Assembly: GCA_041158165.1 (NCBI GenBank)
Contig: JBEBBW010000037.1
Location: 1 to 14,162, forward strand
Length of the DNA stretch: 14,162 bases
Reading direction: 5' to 3'
Source of the DNA: TMED14 sp041158165
GTDB lineage: Bacteria; Bacteroidota; Bacteroidia; Flavobacteriales; Schleiferiaceae
The notes under the pieces are model-generated. The model had not been told where the DNA came from and did not search any database. It worked only from the letters and a program-made list of their open reading frames with translations. Numbering within the stretch: position 1 is the stretch's first letter; each line of letters starts with the position of its first letter. The position numbers and the translations under genes are program-made. Positions 7,824 through 14,162 of the stretch are shown one piece after another.

Positions 7824-8472
7824 GAAGTTTCGCGATCACCGTTTCGCCTCCGCTCGGCTTGTCGCCGATTTTGCACAGGACTTCGGCGTCTAAAGGCAGG
7901 AAGATGTCGACGCGCGACCCGAAGCGAATAAAGCCGACGTCTTCGCCCACTGATACGGGTTGTCCAGGCTTCACGTAGACGGCGATGCGGCGCGCCACGG
8001 CACCGGCGATTTGGCGAATCATGACTTCGCCGTGGTTGAGCGTGTCAAATACGAGCGTGGTGCGCTCGTTTTCGGTGCTGGATTTGGGGTGCCAGGCCAC
8101 GAGGTACTTGCCTTTGTGGTACTTGGCGAACACCGTTTTTCCGCTCACAGGCGCACGGTTCACGTGTACGTTGAGCGGAGACATGAAAATGCTGATTTGC
8201 TTGCGCTTGCCTTTAAAGTACTCCGGCTCTTCGGCCTCTTCGATGACGACTACGGTTCCGTCGGCGGGTGCAATTACGTCGCCGGGTAGGGCACGGGTGG
8301 TCCGAGTGGGATTGCGAAAAAACTGAAGTACCAAGCCCAAGAAAATTAGGCCCAGGAAGAGGTAGCTCGTTACCGCCAAGTCAGGTGCGCCTAATGTGGT
8401 CAGCAGTACATAGGGAACGGCCAAAATGAGTAGGCTGACAAAGATGGTTTTGGTTCCTTCGCGGTGAAGCAT
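7810..8472 (-). CDS. psd: Phosphatidylserine decarboxylase
   Basis: The 220-residue protein converts phosphatidylserine to phosphatidylethanolamine at the inner membrane. It is the short archaeal/Bacteroidota-type Psd. Two hydrophobic segments (about 8-28 and 34-51) precede FFRNPTR and the catalytic core: APADG (D71), MSPLNVHVNRAP (H103) and FIRFGSRVDIF, where Gly185-Ser186 is the self-cleavage site that creates the pyruvoyl cofactor. I start at the ATG at 8472 (MLHREG), which matches relatives; a TTG four codons upstream (8484) is open but would nearly touch cdsA. It lies 12 nt after cdsA, which supplies its pathway precursor CDP-diacylglycerol. The C-terminal Ser and stop (AGC-TAA) come from the repeat. 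Confidence 0.93.
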   Translation of the reverse strand: MLHREGTKTIFVSLLILAVPYVLLTTLGAPDLAVTSYLFLGLIFLGLVLQFFRNPTRTTRALPGDVIAPADGTVVVIEEAEEPEYFKGKRKQISIFMSPLNVHVNRAPVSGKTVFAKYHKGKYLVAWHPKSSTENERTTLVFDTLNHGEVMIRQIAGAVARRIAVYVKPGQPVSVGEDVGFIRFGSRVDIFLPLDAEVLCKIGDKPSGGETVIAKLQPTS

Positions 8473-8484
8473 GCGTGAAAACAA

Positions 8485-9105
8485 TTAAAACGTTTGAAAT
8501 GCAATCAGCACGAGCACGAGCACGATGCTGGAGAGCAAGTAGCTGTCAAGTCGGTCCAGGAATCCGCCGTGGCCAGGCAAGAACACACCCGAATCCTTGA
8601 CGCCCGATTGGCGCTTGAAGTACGAACCGACGAGGTCCCCGACGGGCGCCGCGATGGCTACCGTTACGGGCAGCAGAATGGACAGCGTCATGGAGGTTTC
8701 GAGCACGAGGCGAAGCATGAGGTAGCCGATTCCGGTGGTGAAGACGGCCCCGGTCACCAGGCCTTCCCACGTTTTTTTGGGAGAAAGAACCGGCGCCATG
8801 GGGGAGCGTCCGAAAAGCCGTCCGCCCACATAGGCCATAGAATCCGAAAGCCAGATAAGGATGAACACGGCCAATATGGATTGTCCGCCACCTACACCCC
8901 AAAGCCAGCCGGTTGAGATGGCGCTGGCGAAGGTGTAGAGTACGCCCGCCGAGCGAATTTTTGGGCTAAGGTTGGGGAGGCGAAGCAGTTCCATGGCCAC
9001 GCCCGCCAACAGCACAAAAAGAAGGGCCGGAGTCCAGGACAGGCCGATGCACACGAACGCGACGACCAGGGCATACACGAGGCCCCAGATGCTGCGCTGC
9101 ATCAT
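8485..9105 (-). CDS. cdsA: Phosphatidate cytidylyltransferase (CDP-diglyceride synthase)
   Basis: This inner-membrane enzyme makes CDP-diacylglycerol from phosphatidate and CTP, the precursor of phosphatidylserine and phosphatidylglycerol. The CdsA signature is complete at residues 161-185: SYFKRQSGVKD, then PGHGGFLDR. LSDSMAYVGGRLFG and LSPKKTWEG (108-115) upstream also fit the family. About six hydrophobic segments are visible. At 206 residues it is short; relatives are usually about 260-280, and the missing part appears to be between the first helices and the SDSMAY block. The start is ATG at 9105, overlapping the LUD-gene stop as ATGA; a second ATG follows directly (9102). psd follows 12 nt downstream. 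Confidence 0.93.
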   Translation of the reverse strand: MMQRSIWGLVYALVVAFVCIGLSWTPALLFVLLAGVAMELLRLPNLSPKIRSAGVLYTFASAISTGWLWGVGGGQSILAVFILIWLSDSMAYVGGRLFGRSPMAPVLSPKKTWEGLVTGAVFTTGIGYLMLRLVLETSMTLSILLPVTVAIAAPVGDLVGSYFKRQSGVKDSGVFLPGHGGFLDRLDSYLLSSIVLVLVLIAFQTF

Positions 9106-9731
9106 AAGTCGGCAAAAAGATGGTCTTCGACGAGGAAGAAGTAGAGTTCGCGGCCTTTATTTGGGTCAACTTTCGCTTGAAGCACCGCTTCGTCGCGTTT
9201 TCCTTTAAGGGTGATGATGCTCAGTGGGCGTTGCTCCCGGTGGAATTTATTGATGGCCGCCATGCCGTCTGACAAGCTGTTGACTACTTGAGAAACGCGC
9301 GCCACAACGAGGTGTACCGCAGGTAACTGCGCAAACTTCAGTCCTTGGGTTTGGGCGTCGGTAATCATGATACCTCCGGTTTGTGCTACCGCTGCATGGC
9401 AGGTGGTCGCCATGGCGTCAGCTTCAAGCGGATTGTCGTGAATCACACTGAGTCCAGCCTGCTGGAACCACGAATGCAGGTTTTTTTCGGGTACAAAAAA
9501 CTGGGATTGACCGGTTTCTGCGCCCACTGCCTTGAGGTTGTCGATAAGTTCGTCGGTGCTCCCGCAGTACAAAAACAGCCCTCCAGATTGGGTAAAACGG
9601 CGCACGAAGGCCAAATCTACGGGGTCCTCAAGGGCCGCATACTTGCCAACAGAGGGGTCAGCCACTTCGTCGCCCCCCGCTTGAGGAGCGCCGCTGAGTA
9701 CTGTGAGAAATTTTCCGAGCCAGCCCGCCAT
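9102..9731 (-). CDS. LUD domain protein (LutC/YkgG-like)
   Basis: The 209-residue protein resembles the LUD-domain proteins found next to ftsH in Flavobacteriia. LUD proteins include LutB and LutC of lactate utilisation, but this stand-alone form has no iron-sulfur domain and no lutA/lutB neighbours, so a lactate role is not supported here. Visible family features are FVRRFTQSGGLFLYCGSTDEL (about 43-63), the ATTCHAAVAQTGGIMITDAQ block (about 108-127) and HLVVARVSQVV. Residues 15-35 are poorly conserved and acidic. It starts at ATG 9731, 49 nt after ftsH, and overlaps cdsA by 4 nt, so it belongs to the rsfS-ftsH-cdsA-psd operon. The biochemical function is unknown. Confidence 0.75.
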   Translation of the reverse strand: MAGWLGKFLTVLSGAPQAGGDEVADPSVGKYAALEDPVDLAFVRRFTQSGGLFLYCGSTDELIDNLKAVGAETGQSQFFVPEKNLHSWFQQAGLSVIHDNPLEADAMATTCHAAVAQTGGIMITDAQTQGLKFAQLPAVHLVVARVSQVVNSLSDGMAAINKFHREQRPLSIITLKGKRDEAVLQAKVDPNKGRELYFFLVEDHLFADL

Positions 9732-9780
9732 TTACTGGCGAAAATAACACATAAATGCTTCGCTGCGCGCGACGGCCCAA

Positions 9781-11907
9781 TTAGGCCTCGTCGCCATCGT
9801 TCGAAACCGGATTGCCTTCGGTGCTTGCCTCGCTCGGTGCATCCGAAACGGCGTCGTCGTCTGCCGGTTCTGAAGGAGCGGCGGCAAGCGGAAGTTCCGT
9901 GGGGTCAGCGACCACGTCGTCGGCCACGGCCACCGGAGCTTCTTCAATCGCGGCAAGGCGCTCTTCGCGGCTCTTCCAGGGGCGTTCGCCAAAAATCTCA
10001 ACGAGGTTGTCTCTGAAAATCACCTCTTTGGTGAGGAGTTCCTGGGCCAAGGCTTCGAGCTTTTCGCGGTTGCCCCGAAGCAGCTCTTTCGCCCGCTCGT
10101 ACTGGCCTTCGATCAGCTTGCTGATTTCTTCGTCGATGACCTCAGCAGTCCGCTCAGAATACGGCTTGTCGAACTGGTACTCGTTTTGGCCCGACGAATC
10201 GTAGTAGGTGATGTTGCCGAGGCGGTCGTTGAGGCCATACACGGCAACCATGGCACGGGCCTGCTTCGTTACTTTTTCGAGGTCGCTCAGCGCGCCCGTG
10301 GTGACGCGACCGAAGATCACTTCTTCGGCGGCGCGTCCGCCCAAGGTGGCACACATCTCGTCGAGCATCTGCTCCGTACTGTTGAGTTGGCGTTCCTCTG
10401 GCAGGTACCAGGCGGCGCCCAGGGAACGTCCACGCGGTACAATTGTCACCTTGACCAAGGGCGAAGCGTGCTCCAGCAGCCAGCTTACCGTGGCGTGGCC
10501 CGACTCGTGGTAGGCAATGATTTCTTTCTCTTCGGGCGTAATAATCTTGGATTTTTTCTCGAGTCCGCCGACGATGCGGTCCACGGCATCCAGAAAGTCT
10601 TGCTTTTCAACGACGCTTTTGTTCTTGCGCGCAGCCACCAGCGCAGCCTCGTTGCACACATTGGCGATGTCTGCGCCACTGAATCCGGGCGTTTGGCGGG
10701 CCAAAAATTCGACGTCTACGTTTTCGCCCAACTTGAGCGGACGCAGGTGAACCTTGAAAATCTCGATGCGCTCGGTAACTTCCGGAAGATCGACATAGAT
10801 GATGCGGTCGAAGCGGCCAGCGCGCATCAGGGCACGGTCAAGGATGTCGGCACGGTTCGTGGCAGCCATCACAATGACGTGCTCGTTGGTTCCGAAACCG
10901 TCCATTTCAGTGAGGAGCTGGTTCAAGGTGTTTTCGCGCTCGTCGTTGCCGCCACTGAAGGCGTTGCGACCGCGAGCACGGCCAATGGCGTCGATTTCGT
11001 CGATGAAAATGATGCTCGGCGATTTTTCCTTAGCCTGCTTGAACAGGTCGCGAACACGGCTAGCGCCCACACCGACAAACATTTCCACGAAATCGGATCC
11101 GCTCAACGAGAAAAACGGCACTTGCGCTTCTCCTGCTACGGCTTTAGCCAGCAAGGTTTTACCGGTTCCTGGAGGGCCACTTAGTAGCACGCCCTTCGGG
11201 ATTTTTCCGCCCAAGTCGGTGTACTTCTTCGGATTTTTCAAAAAGTCTACGACTTCAAGCACTTCGTCTTTCGCGCCATCTAGGCCCGCCACGTCCTTAA
11301 AGGTTACTTTGACGGCATTGTCGGCGTCAAACATTTGGGCGCGGCTCTTTCCGATGTTGAAAATTTGCCCGCCAGGGCCGCCGGCACCGCCTCCGCCCAT
11401 TCGGCGCATCAAGAAGAACCAAATGGCGGCAAAAAGCACGATGGGGATCAACCACGCTAGCGCTTCGCCCCAGTAATTGGGCTCTTCTTTGTATTCGACA
11501 TTCACTTCGGCGACCTCGGGGTGCTGGCCATAGAAGCGCTCCATCGCTCGGTCAAACGACTCTGCCGGCATTTCGAATACGTAGTGTGGACCCTGATTGG
11601 GCGCGTCACCAAGCGAGGTTTTCGACAGCTCTTCGTATTCGTTTAAGGCAGACAATGTGTCGGCCTTGATGAAAACGTACACTTCTTTGCTGTTCACCAC
11701 TTTCACGCGGTCAACGTGGCCGCGTTCGATGCGCGCACTTAACTCGTTAAATGTGGAAGGCTGGGTTTGGCTACCAAACTGACTTTGGGCGAATTGGAGC
11801 GCCAGCAGGCCCACAAAGACCGCAATGTAGATCCAGCTAAAATTGAATTTGGGCATTCCGCCTTTGGGCGCCACGCCCGGCTTAGGGGCCTTATTTTTTT
11901 TGCTCAT
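9781..11907 (-). CDS. ftsH: ATP-dependent zinc metalloprotease FtsH
   Basis: FtsH is a hexameric inner-membrane AAA+ protease that removes unassembled membrane proteins and some regulators. The 708 residues show two transmembrane helices (about 24-40 and 149-167) around a periplasmic domain, a Gly-rich linker (171-180), Walker A GPPGTGKT (244-251), Walker B FIDEID (D303, E304), the SRH region (TNRADILDRALMRAGRFDR), and the zinc site HESGH (467-471) with Asp542 in ALSDLEK as third ligand. The tail beyond about residue 640 is Ala-, Glu- and Asp-rich and likely disordered. It starts at ATG 11907, 6 nt after rsfS. All catalytic residues are present. Confidence 0.97.
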   Translation of the reverse strand: MSKKNKAPKPGVAPKGGMPKFNFSWIYIAVFVGLLALQFAQSQFGSQTQPSTFNELSARIERGHVDRVKVVNSKEVYVFIKADTLSALNEYEELSKTSLGDAPNQGPHYVFEMPAESFDRAMERFYGQHPEVAEVNVEYKEEPNYWGEALAWLIPIVLFAAIWFFLMRRMGGGGAGGPGGQIFNIGKSRAQMFDADNAVKVTFKDVAGLDGAKDEVLEVVDFLKNPKKYTDLGGKIPKGVLLSGPPGTGKTLLAKAVAGEAQVPFFSLSGSDFVEMFVGVGASRVRDLFKQAKEKSPSIIFIDEIDAIGRARGRNAFSGGNDERENTLNQLLTEMDGFGTNEHVIVMAATNRADILDRALMRAGRFDRIIYVDLPEVTERIEIFKVHLRPLKLGENVDVEFLARQTPGFSGADIANVCNEAALVAARKNKSVVEKQDFLDAVDRIVGGLEKKSKIITPEEKEIIAYHESGHATVSWLLEHASPLVKVTIVPRGRSLGAAWYLPEERQLNSTEQMLDEMCATLGGRAAEEVIFGRVTTGALSDLEKVTKQARAMVAVYGLNDRLGNITYYDSSGQNEYQFDKPYSERTAEVIDEEISKLIEGQYERAKELLRGNREKLEALAQELLTKEVIFRDNLVEIFGERPWKSREERLAAIEEAPVAVADDVVADPTELPLAAAPSEPADDDAVSDAPSEASTEGNPVSNDGDEA

Positions 11908-11913
11908 CAGAAA

Positions 11914-12300
11914 TTAAACAGCTTCAACGAGGTATTGTTGAGGGAGGGGAATCGAAATGGCATCAGCCCATAATCCTTCGAGGTCATAAAACGCGCGGGC
12001 TTCGCGCTGAAAAAGGTGAACGACGACCGAAACGTAGTCCATCAGGACCCACTCTGACGACTGGGTGCCTTCCACGTGCCACGGCTTGTCGTTGGCTTCT
12101 TCGCGCACCCGTTTGTGTACGGATTCTGACATCGCGTTTACTTGGGTAGTTGATTGAGCCTCAGCCACAATAAAATAATCACACACGGCGTTTTCGAGTC
12201 CGCGCAGGTCGAGAAGTACGAGGTTTTCGCCCTTGATGTCGCTCACGCCTTCGATGGCACTGCGCACAATTTGGGGAAGTTCGGCAAAGGATGCAGTCAT
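11914..12300 (-). CDS. rsfS: Ribosomal silencing factor RsfS
   Basis: The 128-residue protein is RsfS (Iojap/YbeB family), which binds L14 on the large subunit and blocks subunit joining when nutrients are short. Family motifs are the DYFIVAEAQSTTQVNAM block, then WHVEG, SSEWVLMDYVSVVVHLF and REARAFYDLEGLW. The length is typical. It is the first gene of the reverse operon; ftsH follows after 6 nt, the usual order in Bacteroidota. It is divergent from birA. The region upstream holds no clear promoter; TAATTTTA only 5 nt before the start is too close to act as a -7 box for a leadered mRNA. Confidence 0.93.
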   Translation of the reverse strand: MTASFAELPQIVRSAIEGVSDIKGENLVLLDLRGLENAVCDYFIVAEAQSTTQVNAMSESVHKRVREEANDKPWHVEGTQSSEWVLMDYVSVVVHLFQREARAFYDLEGLWADAISIPLPQQYLVEAV

Positions 12301-12389
12301 TCGGTAAAATTACCCGCCCTTGAGCACAATTAGGGTGCCAATTTGGGCACGTGGCGGAATTGCGCCGGAATTCGCTGCATTTTTGCAGA
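12301..12389. promoter_or_regulatory. Divergent rsfS/birA control region with hairpins
   Basis: This 89-bp gap must hold the promoters for both genes, but no convincing TAnnTTTG box is seen. It contains three foldable elements: GTGCC (12335-12339) with GGCAC (12346-12350); two direct copies of CGGAATT (12355-12361 and 12366-12372); and CTGCA-TTTT-TGCAG (12375-12388), which ends one base before the birA ATG. Whether any of them regulates is unknown. Confidence 0.3.
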
Positions 12390-13112
12390 ATGCTTGGGCC
12401 AACGGATTCTGTAAAACACCTGTATTTCAGCGAGTTGGACTCTACACAGGTCTGGGCGCACGAAAATCCCGATTCGTGGTGCCCGAGCGGTTGGACTGCC
12501 ATAACGGCAGGTACCCAGCGTCAGGGTCGCGGGAGTGGCGGCTCCACGTGGACCGACGTTCCGGGTTCGAGCCTGCTCATGACCTTGGTTAGTCCCGCCA
12601 TCAATTGGTCCCCACCCTATGTTTTTGTTCGCCATGCCCAAGCCTCGCTGTGCACCGCGGAATGGCTGCAAGAACGGGGCATTGTTGCCCGCTTAAAATG
12701 GCCGAACGACCTCTACCTCAACGGGCTTAAGCTGGGCGGATTCTTGACCGAAGCCTACTGGAGCCAGGGCGTGTGCACACGGTGGTTTCTCGGACTGGGG
12801 CTCAACCTCACCGAAGCTCCCGAGGGCGCTGCGGCGGCGCCTGGGTTGCAGCGCGACGGGCTGGCAGAGGATTTAGCGGGTCACCTTGCGGCTGCCTTAA
12901 GTAGGCCGGTAGGTGCCGACCTGCTCGTGCGCTATTCGTCGCAACTCCTGGGTTGGCAAGCGGAATGCGGATTTCGCGACCGAACAACGGGCGAAGCGTT
13001 TGTTGCGACCCCGCGCTTCCTTTCTCCCGACGGACGACTGGGGATTCAGTTGCCATCTGGCGCCGTGCGCTGGGTAGGGCACAAGGAGGTGGAATGGACG
13101 GATTTTAGCTAG
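12390..13112 (+). CDS. birA: Biotin--[acetyl-CoA-carboxylase] ligase, no DNA-binding domain
   Basis: The 240-residue protein activates biotin with ATP and attaches it to carboxylase carrier domains. It has FSELDSTQ near the N-terminus, the biotinyl-AMP loop QGRGSGGSTW (45-54), KWPNDLYL (Lys103) and KLGGFLTE (114-121), in the order of the BirA/LplA catalytic fold, plus a short C-terminal SH3-like domain. There is no N-terminal helix-turn-helix, so it is a class I ligase and not a repressor. The loop is a variant of the usual GRGRxGR. I start at ATG 12390; a GTG at 12351 would add 13 residues with no similarity and would read through the hairpins. The final codons AGC-TAG lie in the first unit of the repeat array. 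Confidence 0.88.
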   Translation: MLGPTDSVKHLYFSELDSTQVWAHENPDSWCPSGWTAITAGTQRQGRGSGGSTWTDVPGSSLLMTLVSPAINWSPPYVFVRHAQASLCTAEWLQERGIVARLKWPNDLYLNGLKLGGFLTEAYWSQGVCTRWFLGLGLNLTEAPEGAAAAPGLQRDGLAEDLAGHLAAALSRPVGADLLVRYSSQLLGWQAECGFRDRTTGEAFVATPRFLSPDGRLGIQLPSGAVRWVGHKEVEWTDFS

Positions 13113-13232
13113 TTAGCTGGGTAGCTGGTTGGCTGGTTGGCTGGTTAGCTGGGTAGCTAGTTAGCTGGTTAGCTCGTTAGTAGAGACTCGTTAGGAAACC
13201 AACAAACCAACCAGCTAACTAGCCAACTAGCT
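13107..13232. repeat. Tandem 8-bp array RGCTGGTT with inverted copies between birA and pyrE
   Basis: Nine uninterrupted 8-bp units run from 13107 to 13178. Units 1 and 7 are AGCTAGTT, 2 and 6 AGCTGGGT, 3 and 8 AGCTGGTT, 4 and 5 GGCTGGTT, and 9 AGCTCGTT. After a spacer, three units in inverted orientation occupy 13209-13232 (on the reverse strand AGCTAGTT, GGCTAGTT, AGCTGGTT). 13156-13170 pairs perfectly with 13209-13223 (15 bp), and the pairing extends outward with few mismatches to 24 bp. Because 8 is not a multiple of 3, TAG occurs in all three forward frames. The stop codons of birA (13110-13112) and pyrE (13229-13227) are part of the repeat. The 114-nt gap between the genes holds nothing else. 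Confidence 0.85.
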
Positions 13233-13877
13233 ATTCGCTTCCGACCACGCCTTGGGGTCGTGGCGCCAACCCGATAGGGCGGTGAGTTCGTCGGAATTGA
13301 GGGATCCGCGCGATTCGGCTGACTTCAAAAGGTGGTCGTAGTCGCTCAGGGTGTGCAGTGCACAATCGGCGGCAGCGAAGGCTTCACGGGCGGCGGGGAA
13401 GCCATAGGTAAAGATGGCGGTCATTCCGAGGACCTGAGCGCCAGCCTCGCGCAGGGCGTCGACGGCTTGAAGCGAAGATTTTCCGGTGGAGACGAGGTCT
13501 TCGATGACGACGACGCGTGCGTTTTTGGCCAATTCACCTTCGATTAGGTTTTGGCGTCCGTGTTCCTTGGCCGAAGCGCGCACGTAGACCATGGGCAGGT
13601 CAAGTTCTTGGGCGACAAGGGCCGCGAGGGCAATCGCGCCAGTGGCGACCCCGGCAATGGCGTCCACCGAAGGGTACTGCGCTTTGATGAGGGTTGCCAT
13701 TTGCTCGCGGAGGTAGGTGCGCACCCGTGGGTGCGACAGCGTGACGCGGTTGTCGCAGTAAATGGGCGACTTGAGCCCAGAAGCCCAGGTAAAGGGTTCG
13801 TTGGGACGAAGCGAAACGGCTTTAATTTGCAGTAAGAGTCCGGCGAGTGTTTCGGCCGACTTGGCATCAAAGATCAT
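13227..13877 (-). CDS. pyrE: Orotate phosphoribosyltransferase
   Basis: The 216-residue enzyme joins orotate and PRPP to form orotidine 5'-monophosphate in pyrimidine synthesis. Family features are FTWASGLKSPIYCDNR (29-44), the catalytic-loop region VRASAKEHGRQNLIEG (99-114) with Lys104 and His106, and the PRPP motif VVVIEDLVSTGKS (122-134) with Glu126-Asp127. I start at the ATG at 13877 (MIFDAKSA), which fits relatives; the frame stays open to 13907, but those 10 residues overlap the NUDIX gene and lack similarity. Its start codon overlaps that of the NUDIX gene by two bases, and its Ser-stop (AGC-TAG) is inside the repeat. Confidence 0.95.
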   Translation of the reverse strand: MIFDAKSAETLAGLLLQIKAVSLRPNEPFTWASGLKSPIYCDNRVTLSHPRVRTYLREQMATLIKAQYPSVDAIAGVATGAIALAALVAQELDLPMVYVRASAKEHGRQNLIEGELAKNARVVVIEDLVSTGKSSLQAVDALREAGAQVLGMTAIFTYGFPAAREAFAAADCALHTLSDYDHLLKSAESRGSLNSDELTALSGWRHDPKAWSEANS

Positions 13878-14162
13878 GGCGCAAAAGTACAGCGAGCAAC
13901 CCGTCACGGCGGCGGGAGGATGGGTAGAAAATTCCCACGGAGAAGTTTTGTGGATTCACCGTCTTGGCCAATGGGACCTGCCTAAGGGCAAACTCGAAGA
14001 GGGTGAGGAGGTTGCGGAATGCGCGTTGCGCGAAGTTGAAGAAGAGTGCGGCCTAAAGGGACTGCAGTTGGGCCAAAAATTGATTGAAACCCAGCACCGC
14101 TACACCCAAAACGGGCGGGACTACCTGAAGACGACGCACTGGTTCCGCATGAAGGTTGAGGG
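13876..14162 (+). CDS. NUDIX hydrolase, N-terminal part
   Basis: The frame runs off the window; 95 residues are visible. A complete NUDIX box spans Gly38 to Leu60: G-x5-E44-x7-R52-E-V-E-E-E-C-G-L, so the metal-binding glutamates are present. AAGGWVEN and LWIHRLGQWDLPKGKL before it, and KTTHWFRM after it, match the NUDIX protein encoded next to pyrE in many Flavobacteriia. The substrate, some nucleoside diphosphate linked to another group, is unknown. The ATG at 13876 sits back to back with pyrE. Relatives often have a longer N-terminus; the frame here is open upstream to an ATG at 13762, but that stretch is antisense to pyrE and shows no similarity, so I prefer 13876. Confidence 0.85.
   Translation, partial: MAQKYSEQPVTAAGGWVENSHGEVLWIHRLGQWDLPKGKLEEGEEVAECALREVEEECGLKGLQLGQKLIETQHRYTQNGRDYLKTTHWFRMKVE

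Noticed and set aside
9732..9780. Terminator or promoter between ftsH and the LUD gene
   Set aside because: The 49-nt gap has no stem followed by a T-tract and no TAnnTTTG box on the reverse strand.
9345..10016. Open frame of 223 codons on the + strand across the LUD/ftsH junction
   Set aside because: Antisense to two supported genes; the C-terminal half is Arg- and Pro-rich, as expected from a shadow frame.
10186..11184. Open frame of 332 codons on the + strand
   Set aside because: It is antisense to the AAA+ and protease domains of ftsH, whose motifs are complete; open antisense frames are expected in GC-rich genes.
11888..11904. T-rich run that could be a terminator tract
   Set aside because: It encodes Lys and Asn codons at the FtsH N-terminus on the reverse strand, and no GC-rich stem precedes it in either direction.
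13107..13232. CRISPR array
   Set aside because: The repeat unit is 8 bp with no spacers between units and no cas genes nearby.
13107..13232. Insertion sequence ends or a MITE
   Set aside because: Inverted arms exist, but there is no clear target duplication, no transposase remnant, and the arms are themselves short tandem units with variable number. Not fully excluded.

Overview
The window is a GC-rich segment of a Bacteroidota chromosome made almost entirely of conserved housekeeping genes. Signs of the phylum are a PorQ-type secretion protein, the zinc-free type B ribosomal protein L31, the alternative GlmU family, a LUD protein beside ftsH, an acyl-CoA reductase of the type common in Flavobacteriia, A-rich or featureless sequence instead of Shine-Dalgarno sites, and one good TAnnTTTG promoter box. 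The gene order pyrE / birA / rsfS-ftsH-LUD-cdsA-psd with a NUDIX gene beside pyrE suggests a Flavobacteriales-like lineage, although the GC content is high for that order. The species cannot be named from the sequence.

Layout. 1-537 (+) is the C-terminal part of an acyl-CoA reductase. It converges, with a 4-nt gap, on a reverse-strand beta-helix lipoprotein (542-2017). From a divergent promoter region (2018-2166) a forward operon starts: rpmE2 (L31), a GlmU-like enzyme, lon, porQ and cmk, with gaps of 18, 7 and 9 nt and then an ATGA overlap. It converges on a reverse operon, read from right to left as rsfS, ftsH, LUD protein, cdsA, psd. Divergent from rsfS is birA (+). birA converges on pyrE (-). 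A partial NUDIX hydrolase gene (+) starts back to back with pyrE; their start codons share two bases.

Roles. The genes cover translation and ribosome hibernation (L31, RsfS), ATP-dependent proteolysis (Lon, FtsH), phospholipid synthesis (CdsA, Psd), nucleotide synthesis (Cmk, PyrE), cofactor attachment (BirA), cell-wall precursor supply (GlmU-like) and the type IX secretion system (PorQ).

The most unusual element is an 8-bp repeat, RGCTRGTT, found at two convergent junctions (birA/pyrE and cmk/psd) and possibly, in decayed form, at the third. It runs into the coding ends: all four flanking genes at the two clear sites finish with the codons AGC-TAG or AGC-TAA, both taken from the repeat. At birA/pyrE it forms a nine-unit array followed by inverted copies. 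No prophage, IS element, CRISPR array, tRNA or rRNA was seen, and no stretch above 300 bases lacks a gene.
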